This document shows, in pieces, positions 58,611 to 64,000 of a stretch of DNA of 64,000 nucleotides (position 1 is its first letter; the number at the start of each line of letters is the position of its first letter). The stretch is from the NCBI GenBank assembly GCA_029248885.1, contig JAQWIL010000009.1:17737-81736 (forward strand), in the 5' to 3' direction. The translations under genes and the position numbers were made by a program. Source of the stretch: Flavobacteriaceae bacterium. GTDB lineage: Bacteria; Bacteroidota; Bacteroidia; Flavobacteriales; Flavobacteriaceae. The notes under the pieces are model-generated. The model did no database searches. It saw only the letters and a program-made list of their open reading frames with translations, and was not told the DNA's origin.

Positions 58611-60683
58611 ATGTCACAAAATCGTTTCGTCAATCGGGAAATTAGCTGGTTGGATTTTAATGCGCGTGTATTGCAAGAGGCGCAAGATGAGAATGTTCCA
58701 CTGATTGAGCGTTTGCGCTTTATTGGCATTTTTTCGAATAATTTGGATGAGTTTTACAAGGTGCGTTATGCAACGGTCAAGCGAATTGCTCGGCTAGAGG
58801 AAGCCAAAAACAAGGTGTTTGGAGACCAACCTGCGGAAGTTATTCTGAAAGAGATTACAAACAAAACCATTGCTTTGCAAAAGGAAAGTTTAGACATCCT
58901 AAACGCCTTGCACGCTGCCCTAGAGCAAGAGAACATTTTTATCGTTAGAGAAGACGAGATCAATGAGGAGCAGCGCACATTTATCAACACCTATTTTTCG
59001 CAAGAAGTCGAACCTTCACTGGTCACTTTGATGTTGAACAATATTGAATCGATTTCAAGAATTAAGGACGTCAATGCGTTTTTAGCGATTCGCATGGAAC
59101 TAGACGCTGAAAAACACCCATTTCTCGATCCCACACAATTTGCCTTGATTGAAATACCGTCGTCGCTCAAGCGATTTGTTGTTTTGCCTTCTGCCAAGGG
59201 AAAAACCCATGTGATGATGCTTGACGATCTAATTCGAACGCAGTTGTCAACGATTTTTGATATGTTTCAAAGTAAAGCAATTGAAGCGCATATGGTTAAA
59301 TTTAGTCGTGATGCGGAGCTTGATATCGAAGACGATTTATCCAAAAGCTATGTCGAAAAAGTTGCAGAAAGCGTCAAAGACCGTTCGTATGGCGATGCTG
59401 TACGTTTTGTGTATGACCAAGACATTGCAGAGGATACGCTAACGTTATTGTTAAATCGGCTTGAAATCGATAGTCGCGACAGTGTCATTGCTGGTGGGCG
59501 ATACCATAATCGTAGAGATTATATTAAATTTCCAGATTTGGGTAGGTCGGATTTAAAATACAAACCACAAGACCCACTGCCAATTGTTGATTTTTACTTG
59601 CACAAAAGTATATTTTCCCAAATCGCTACCAAAGATCGATTGATGTTTACGCCTTATCATTCGTTTGCCTATTTGGTAAAATTCCTTCGTGAGGCAGCTA
59701 TTGATCCCAATGTAAAAAGCATTTCCATTACCATTTATCGTCTTTCCAAACTGTCGAATGTAGCGAGTGCTTTGATTCAAGCCGCTCGAAATGGCAAGCG
59801 AGTAACCGTTCAGATAGAGTTGCAAGCCCGTTTTGATGAAGAAGCCAACATCAGCTATGCGGAAGAAATGAAAAAAGAAGGGATCAGACTCGTTTTTGGA
59901 CTTCCAGGGCTTAAAGTACACTCTAAAATCTGTGTTGTTCATCGAATTGAGGGCGATAAACTTAAACGCTATGGGTTTATCAGCACTGGGAATTTTAATG
60001 AGTCTACGGCTATAATTTACACGGATTACACTTTATTTACCTCCAATCAATCGATCTTAAAAGAAGTTGATAAAGTGTTTCGGTTTTTGGAAGCGAGCTA
60101 CCACATCAACAAGTACAAACACCTTATTGTGTCCCCACAATCAACAGCTTCCTTTTTCACTTCTTTGATTGATCAGGAAATCAAATATGTTCAACAAGGA
60201 AAAAAAGGACTTATTAAACTTAAAATGAATAGCCTAACAAACTACAACATCATCGAAACGCTCTACGATGCGAGTCGGGCAGGGGTACATATCCAGCTCA
60301 TTGTACGTGGGGTTTGCTGCTTGATACCTGGAATAAAAGGGATGAGCGAAAATATCGAGGTGATTAGTGTGGTGGATAAGTTTTTAGAACATACCCGATT
60401 GATGATTTTTGAAAATGATGGCGATCCCTTAGTGTATATATCTTCGGCAGATTGGATGACACGTAATCTCGATAACCGAGTAGAGGTGTCTTGTCCGATC
60501 TATGATGCTGACATCAAACAAGATCTTTTAGAAACCTTTGCAATTACTTGGGCTGACAATGTCAAAGCACGCTTATTGAACGGTAACGAACCAAACATAC
60601 ACAAGAAGTCAAGCACAGAACAGCGCAGAACGCAAATCGATTTGTATAACCACTACAAAAACAAGCTCAATCTTGAAGGTTAA
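58611..60683 (+). CDS. ppk1: Polyphosphate kinase 1
   Basis: Makes polyphosphate from ATP. 690 residues in the four-domain order: NREISWLDFNARVLQEA at the N-terminus, the head domain, and two phospholipase-D-like catalytic domains. The autophosphorylated histidine is in LKVHSKICVV; further motifs are YRLSKLSNVASAL, STGNFNESTA and the second-domain VRGVCCLIPGI and SSADWMTRNLD. It overlaps ppx by 11 nt. The sixA-ppk1-ppx order puts synthesis and hydrolysis of polyphosphate in one transcript. Confidence 0.97.
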   Translation: MSQNRFVNREISWLDFNARVLQEAQDENVPLIERLRFIGIFSNNLDEFYKVRYATVKRIARLEEAKNKVFGDQPAEVILKEITNKTIALQKESLDILNALHAALEQENIFIVREDEINEEQRTFINTYFSQEVEPSLVTLMLNNIESISRIKDVNAFLAIRMELDAEKHPFLDPTQFALIEIPSSLKRFVVLPSAKGKTHVMMLDDLIRTQLSTIFDMFQSKAIEAHMVKFSRDAELDIEDDLSKSYVEKVAESVKDRSYGDAVRFVYDQDIAEDTLTLLLNRLEIDSRDSVIAGGRYHNRRDYIKFPDLGRSDLKYKPQDPLPIVDFYLHKSIFSQIATKDRLMFTPYHSFAYLVKFLREAAIDPNVKSISITIYRLSKLSNVASALIQAARNGKRVTVQIELQARFDEEANISYAEEMKKEGIRLVFGLPGLKVHSKICVVHRIEGDKLKRYGFISTGNFNESTAIIYTDYTLFTSNQSILKEVDKVFRFLEASYHINKYKHLIVSPQSTASFFTSLIDQEIKYVQQGKKGLIKLKMNSLTNYNIIETLYDASRAGVHIQLIVRGVCCLIPGIKGMSENIEVISVVDKFLEHTRLMIFENDGDPLVYISSADWMTRNLDNRVEVSCPIYDADIKQDLLETFAITWADNVKARLLNGNEPNIHKKSSTEQRRTQIDLYNHYKNKLNLEG

Positions 60684-61560
60684 AAAATATGCGGCGATTG
60701 ATGTTGGATCCAATGCCATTCGGTTGTTGATCATGAACATCATTGAACGCAAAGGGGAGGAACCCTTATTCACCAAAAATGCGATCATACGTGCGCCTAT
60801 TCGTTTGGGTTCGGATTCATTTGTGGTTGGCGAGATTTCATCGAGGAATAAAAAGCGAATGATTGACTCCATTAAGGCATTTAAGCTATTGATGAAAATA
60901 CATAATGTCGATCGCTATTTGGCCTATGCGACCTCCGCTTTACGTGAGGCAAATAACGGCTTACAAGTCACTGCGGAAATTCGCAAAAAAACGGGAATTA
61001 AAATCGAAATTATCGATGGACACCGTGAAGCTGAAATCATTGCGTCTACTGACCTTTATAAAATTGTAAAACCAGATCAAAACTATCTATATGTCGATGT
61101 TGGAGGTGGGAGTACCGAGCTGACCGTGTATAGCCAAGGTCAGATTGTGGTGTCTAAATCCTTTAAGATCGGAACGGTACGCCTGCTTAAGAAGATGGTG
61201 GACAAAACAGTCTGGGATTCCTATAAGCATTGGATTATTAAACACACTTCTGGTTATGAACAAATGTCGGTGTTGGGTTCTGGCGGAACGATTAACTCTC
61301 TGTTTAAACTTTCGGGAAATAGCATTGGAGAGCCTTTGTCCTATGATTTTATCAAAGAAAAGTACAAAACCTTTCAGTCGATGAGCCCCAAGCAAATGAT
61401 GATAAATTATAGTTTTAATGCTGACCGTGCGGACGTGATCGAGCAAGCCACCCGCATATACCTTATAGGGATGAAACACTCCAACTCATCGCAGATTCAT
61501 GTCCCCAAAGTCGGACTCGCCGACGGGATGGTAAAACTTCTCTATAAGGAAAAGGGATAG
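60673..61560 (+). CDS. ppx: Ppx/GppA-family exopolyphosphatase, TTG start
   Basis: An ASKHA-fold phosphatase of 295 residues hydrolysing polyphosphate or pppGpp. The N-terminal phosphate loop is AAIDVGSNAIRLL, the second is YVDVGGGSTELTV, and there is VLGSGGTINSL. It is the short two-domain form without the C-terminal HD domain of E. coli Ppx. The start must be TTG at 60673, 11 nt inside ppk1; it gives MKVKKYAAIDVG, the family-typical N-terminus, and no ATG is available. Confidence 0.92.
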   Translation: MKVKKYAAIDVGSNAIRLLIMNIIERKGEEPLFTKNAIIRAPIRLGSDSFVVGEISSRNKKRMIDSIKAFKLLMKIHNVDRYLAYATSALREANNGLQVTAEIRKKTGIKIEIIDGHREAEIIASTDLYKIVKPDQNYLYVDVGGGSTELTVYSQGQIVVSKSFKIGTVRLLKKMVDKTVWDSYKHWIIKHTSGYEQMSVLGSGGTINSLFKLSGNSIGEPLSYDFIKEKYKTFQSMSPKQMMINYSFNADRADVIEQATRIYLIGMKHSNSSQIHVPKVGLADGMVKLLYKEKG

Positions 61561-61618
61561 TTTTTGATTTTTATATATCTTAGTTACATAATTAACTCCA
61601 AATCCGTTTCTTTTATCC

Positions 61619-61699
61619 ATGAAAGACCTACGACGATTACCCGACTTTTATAGAAAACAAGCTAAAACGGCATATGCTTTGGAGCGATCTAACAGCTAA
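61619..61699 (+). other. Possible 26-codon microORF between ppx and the deacetylase
   Basis: An ATG-initiated ORF encoding MKDLRRLPDFYRKQAKTAYA and six further residues, rich in Arg/Lys and helix-forming residues. It looks more protein-like than random AT-rich spacer, and could be a gene remnant at the core/accessory junction or a real small protein. No further evidence. Confidence 0.2.
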
Positions 61700-61724
61700 A
61701 CATTAATCAATTAAATTGTAATAA

Positions 61725-62483
61725 ATGAAAAAAAGCATAATAATTGGACTATTAACATGTGGAATCATATTTTCTTTTTGGACCTTTTCTAAGAACACGA
61801 ATGTTGATAGTAACATCATGAAATTACAACAAGATAATTACAAGTACATTTATTTAACTTTTGACGATGGTCCATTAAATGGAAGTCAGAGAATAGATGA
61901 TGTTATATTGATCGAAAAATTACCAGTTACAGTTATGTTAGTTGGGGAACATGCCTTAGCAAAACCTCAATACCTAGAATTATATCGAGAAAATGAATAT
62001 ATAGAGATTGGAAACCACAGTTATTCACATGCCAACAACCATTACCAGTTATATTATTCCAACCCTGCAGGAGTTTTGAAAGACTTTATAAGAAATATGA
62101 ATACATTAAAGTTAACGAACAAAATAGGAAGATTGCCAGGTAGAAATATGTGGCGTGTTAATGGGAGAAGCAGAAATGATATAAGTAGCGGAATAGAGGC
62201 AGCCGATTTACTTAGTAAAAACGGATTTGCACTTTTTGGTTGGGATTTAGAATGGATGCATGACTCACACACTGCAGAACCAATCGGTACAGCAGAAGAT
62301 ATTTTTAAAGAAATAGAAGAAAGATTGAGTGATGATAGAGTATTTACAAATTCACATATTGTTCTATTATGTCATGATGAGATGTTTCAACATACTTATG
62401 AAGAATCAGAATTAAAAAAACTTATTGATTTATTAAATAGTAAAAGTGATTACAAACTTTCTCATTTGAAGGATTATCCATGA
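61725..62483 (+). CDS. Polysaccharide deacetylase family protein (NodB domain)
   Basis: A 252-residue protein with an N-terminal membrane anchor or signal peptide (IIIGLLTCGIIFSFWTF). The NodB domain has YLTFDDGP (catalytic base and metal Asp), metal histidines in GNHSYSHAN (HxxxH), the catalytic RLPGRNMWR and LLCHDE. Such enzymes remove N- or O-acetyl groups from chitin, peptidoglycan or exopolysaccharide. The codon use (AGA for Arg, ATA for Ile, AT-rich third positions) differs from the genes to its left, suggesting acquisition. No operon partners. Confidence 0.88.
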   Translation: MKKSIIIGLLTCGIIFSFWTFSKNTNVDSNIMKLQQDNYKYIYLTFDDGPLNGSQRIDDVILIEKLPVTVMLVGEHALAKPQYLELYRENEYIEIGNHSYSHANNHYQLYYSNPAGVLKDFIRNMNTLKLTNKIGRLPGRNMWRVNGRSRNDISSGIEAADLLSKNGFALFGWDLEWMHDSHTAEPIGTAEDIFKEIEERLSDDRVFTNSHIVLLCHDEMFQHTYEESELKKLIDLLNSKSDYKLSHLKDYP

Positions 62484-62504
62484 ATCCTCTCTTTTTTGCA
62501 AAAG

Positions 62505-62532
62505 TTTTTGTTGAACTATCACTCAACAAAAA
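62505..62532. terminator. Hairpin after the deacetylase gene
   Basis: TTTTTGTTGA (62505-62514), an 8-nt loop, TCAACAAAAA (62523-62532): a perfect 10-bp inverted repeat 21 nt past the deacetylase stop. The stem is AT-rich and lacks a trailing U-run on the plus strand, so termination is possible but not certain. Confidence 0.45.
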
Positions 62533-62549
62533 TGATTATCTTGAACCCA

Positions 62550-62626
62550 CAAACGCCCTAAATCGTTTACCCAGATCAACAAATTGATTTCGCTTTTATT
62601 TCATGTTTGCAGATTAGGGAGGTTTG
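62550..62626. repeat. Imperfect long inverted repeat with internal hairpin
   Basis: CAAAC-g-CCCTAA (62550-62561) pairs with TTAGGG-ag-GTTTG (62614-62626), and ATCAA (62575-62579) with TTGAT (62584-62588) inside. About 11 bp of interrupted outer stem. Weaker than the elements at 62673 and 63603. Confidence 0.4.
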
Positions 62627-62672
62627 ATATACGACGTAAATAAAGGTTAGATATACGCAATACGTTTATTCA

Positions 62673-62762
62673 GTTGTTGGATTCCATTCAGCCTTTGGCT
62701 GACCTAAATCTCTACGATTTGCCATGCAAATCCTCGATCTTTAGGAAATGGAATCCAACGAC
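62673..62762. repeat. Structured inverted-repeat element A (three-way junction)
   Basis: Outer stem: GTTGGATTCCATT (62676-62688) with AATGGAATCCAAC (62747-62759), perfect over 13 bp and extending to 16 with one wobble. It encloses hairpin CAGCC-TTT-GGCTG (62689-62701) and a second arm CCTAAA (62703-62708) / TTTAGG (62740-62745) that contains GATTTG-CCATG-CAAATC (62716-62732). Only single unpaired bases separate the arms at the junction. It lies 43 nt upstream of the Abi-like ATG. It could be a structured RNA, a single-stranded-DNA recombination site, or a non-autonomous mobile repeat. Confidence 0.6.
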
Positions 62763-62804
62763 CTGCAAGCTGAAAATCCGACTCAAAAGAAAAATTAAAG
62801 ATAT

Positions 62805-63578
62805 ATGAACGAACTTATTTCACCTAAATATCAAATGAAACTTGTGAAATCCGTTCACGATGCGATATGGGAGGAATACAAAACTTACAGGGAAGTGAGT
62901 CTGTATATTGACAAATGGCACGAAGTGGACGAAGATTGGAATAATCATTGGGAGAATTTTCCAATTATAAAAAAAGAAAGTGGAGATATTGATTTATTGA
63001 GGACTTTACATTCAATGAACGGAAGTGATTTATTGAAAGTAGCAATAGATATGGGAGTTGACACGCCTGATTTCATTCCTTCCATTCCAACATTTAAAAA
63101 CGAATTAAAATCTGACTTTAAAACGGCATACGACACTTTTACAAAGGCATTTAAACAAATCGAATCTGACCCAAGTCTTGCTGTAGGTTTAGCGAATTCT
63201 GCATTGGAAAGTATAGTAAAGGAAATACTGAAAGACGAGAGAATAAAAAGTAAAACAAAAGGAACGGAAACTCTATACAAACTGACTACAATAATTATAA
63301 AAGAGTTTAATTTTTTAGATAGTAATCATCCTGTAGAAATAAAAACAATTGGAAGTTCGCTATTATCAATAAGTCAGTCAATAGAAAAATTGAGGAGTGA
63401 AAAAACGGATTTTCACGGAAAAACTGAAGAAGATTGTTTAATTACTGACTCGATATACACGTATTTTGTGGTAAATGCTGTTACAACAGTCGGACTCTTT
63501 TTACAGTCTTATTTTAAAACAAAATTACCAAAACCACCGAAAGAAGTAGAAGAAGAACACGATGATTTGCCATTTTAA
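62805..63578 (+). CDS. Abortive infection family protein (Abi_C-like C-terminal domain)
   Basis: A 257-residue soluble protein. The C-terminal half fits the Abi_C pattern found in abortive-infection proteins: DPSLAVGLANSALESIVKEIL, then LYKLTTIIIKEF, IKTIGSSLLSISQSIEKLR and the DFHGKTEEDC segment in the place of the family's GDGHG, followed by a hydrophobic helix VVNAVTTVGLFLQSYF. The N-terminal half (residues 1-110) is unrecognised and may carry the effector or sensor. The acidic C-terminus ends EEEHDDLPF. AT-rich composition and structured repeats on both sides suggest a mobile defence cassette. The assignment is by eye. Confidence 0.68.
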   Translation: MNELISPKYQMKLVKSVHDAIWEEYKTYREVSLYIDKWHEVDEDWNNHWENFPIIKKESGDIDLLRTLHSMNGSDLLKVAIDMGVDTPDFIPSIPTFKNELKSDFKTAYDTFTKAFKQIESDPSLAVGLANSALESIVKEILKDERIKSKTKGTETLYKLTTIIIKEFNFLDSNHPVEIKTIGSSLLSISQSIEKLRSEKTDFHGKTEEDCLITDSIYTYFVVNAVTTVGLFLQSYFKTKLPKPPKEVEEEHDDLPF

Positions 63579-63602
63579 ACTTGAACGAAATAAAAGCCAG
63601 CA

Positions 63603-63738
63603 GGTAACAATGTATAACCGCAATTACGGCGGATTCGACTACGTCCGAATCCACTCTGTAATTGCCAAGGTCAGTGCTTAACCGAGACATTTTGTATATT
63701 CAACCTGTAACTGACGGTTATACGAGACCGTTGGTACC
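63603..63738. repeat. Structured inverted-repeat element B (three-way junction)
   Basis: Terminal arms GGTAACAA (63603-63610) and TTGGTACC (63731-63738) pair at 7 of 8 positions. Stem P1 is GTATAACCG (63612-63620) with CGGTTATAC (63715-63723). It encloses P2, GCAATTAC (63620-63627) / GTAATTGC (63658-63665) capped by GGATTCG (63631-63637) / CGAATCC (63646-63652), and P3, GTCAGT (63670-63675) / ACTGAC (63710-63715). The ends AAC...GTT recall integron attC sites, and the element lies between two accessory genes. I recall similar spacers between small accessory genes in other flavobacterial genomes, but cannot verify this. Confidence 0.65.
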
Positions 63739-63757
63739 AATAAGAAAATAATACTAA

Positions 63758-64000
63758 ATGAGTCTAAAAAAATTAAGTGAAAAATCTAAGGAGTTTAACC
63801 TTCCTCAAGAAAACATCGACAAAAGGGAAACTGGCAGACTTTCCTTTATTTCTAAATTTCCTCTTAATACAATTAAAGACTTAAGTATTGATCAATATGT
63901 TCAAGGGACTGATGAAAATAGTTTCTGCTATTGGTTAGAATTTAAAAAAATACTGTTCGGTATCGGTGGAGGTAACGCATCAAAATTTGGTGTTTACAAA
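63758..64000 (+). CDS. McrB-like restriction ATPase, N-terminal fragment (runs off the window)
   Basis: An ORF open to the last base, 81 residues so far. After a basic N-terminus, the stretch FPLNTIKDLSIDQYVQG followed by TDENSFCYWLEFKK and GGGNASKFGVYK resembles an N-terminal domain (pattern FP...EY...SFCYWLE...GGS..KFGIY) that I associate with McrB-type AAA+ GTPase restriction proteins and related ATPases. The ATPase domain would lie outside the window. It starts 19 nt after element B. Codon use is AT-rich like the preceding accessory genes. Confidence 0.55.
   Translation, partial: MSLKKLSEKSKEFNLPQENIDKRETGRLSFISKFPLNTIKDLSIDQYVQGTDENSFCYWLEFKKILFGIGGGNASKFGVYK

Larger units (their letters stand above)
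62484..62804. other. Non-coding spacer dense in inverted repeats
   Basis: This 321-base gap between the deacetylase and Abi-like genes has no convincing ORF. It holds, in order, a hairpin (62505-62532), an imperfect long stem (62550-62626) and a three-way-junction element (62673-62762), each listed separately. The remaining sequence is AT-rich; no TAnnTTTG promoter box was noticed. Confidence 0.6.

Noticed and set aside
62673..62762. Calling element A an attC site or an insertion sequence
   Set aside because: Its ends run GTT...AAC, the opposite polarity to attC, and there is no transposase ORF.
63603..63738. Calling element B a true integron attC site
   Set aside because: The ends have AAC...GTT, but not the full RYYYAAC/GTTRRRY cores, P1-P3 form a three-way junction and not a single imperfect hairpin, and no IntI is in the window.

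Overview
This window is chromosomal DNA from a member of the Bacteroidota, most likely the Flavobacteriaceae. The evidence is the family content (type IX secretion proteins PorD and PorQ, a carboxypeptidase-regulatory-like TonB receptor, DUF4835 and YbbR-like genes), a short LeuA, and at least ten intergenic matches to the Bacteroidota sigma-A -7 box TAnnTTTG. Start sites with recognisable Shine-Dalgarno sequences are almost absent. Genes are packed tightly, with many 1-11 nt overlaps. I recognised no rRNA, tRNA or CRISPR array.

From 1 to about 61.6 kb the window is core genome. 1-13.6 kb (+): prmC (5' truncated), ligA, an unknown gene, dapA, bamD, an omega-like RNA polymerase protein, coaBC, porD, recN, fabI, a YbbR-like gene, coaE and a two-component pair. 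13.6-21.3 kb: xerD, aroQ, an SDR, lpdA, two msrB genes, a hydrolase, an MFS transporter and a DUF2807 gene broken by an in-frame stop. 21.4-27.6 kb (+): lon, porQ, cmk, rpsA. 27.6-31.8 kb (-): leuA-leuC-leuD-leuB. 32-37 kb: a conserved helical protein, a pseudouridine synthase with panB (-), and dnaK. 37.1-45.3 kb (+): a menaquinone operon menI-menF-menD-menB-menA-menC-CPBP-menE plus a small membrane protein. 45.3-51.1 kb: fumC, a small TM protein, and a coupled prfB-HAD-TonB receptor unit in which prfB has the classical +1 programmed frameshift. 51.2-61.6 kb: a PLP synthase / alpha-oxoamine synthase pair that fits sulfonolipid (capnine) synthesis, a lipoprotein asparaginase, pyrR-pyrB-STAS-like-rnz, and pdxH-sixA-ppk1-ppx.

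From about 61.6 kb the character changes. Genes become AT-rich with many ATA and AGA codons, intergenic spaces widen, and the products look accessory: a polysaccharide deacetylase, an abortive-infection (Abi_C-like) protein, and the start of a protein resembling the N-terminus of McrB-type restriction ATPases. The Abi-like gene is flanked on each side by a long inverted-repeat element that can be drawn as a three-way junction (62673-62762 and 63603-63738). The layout looks like a defence-gene cassette array bounded by structured repeats. This is the most interesting part of the window and it runs off the right edge.
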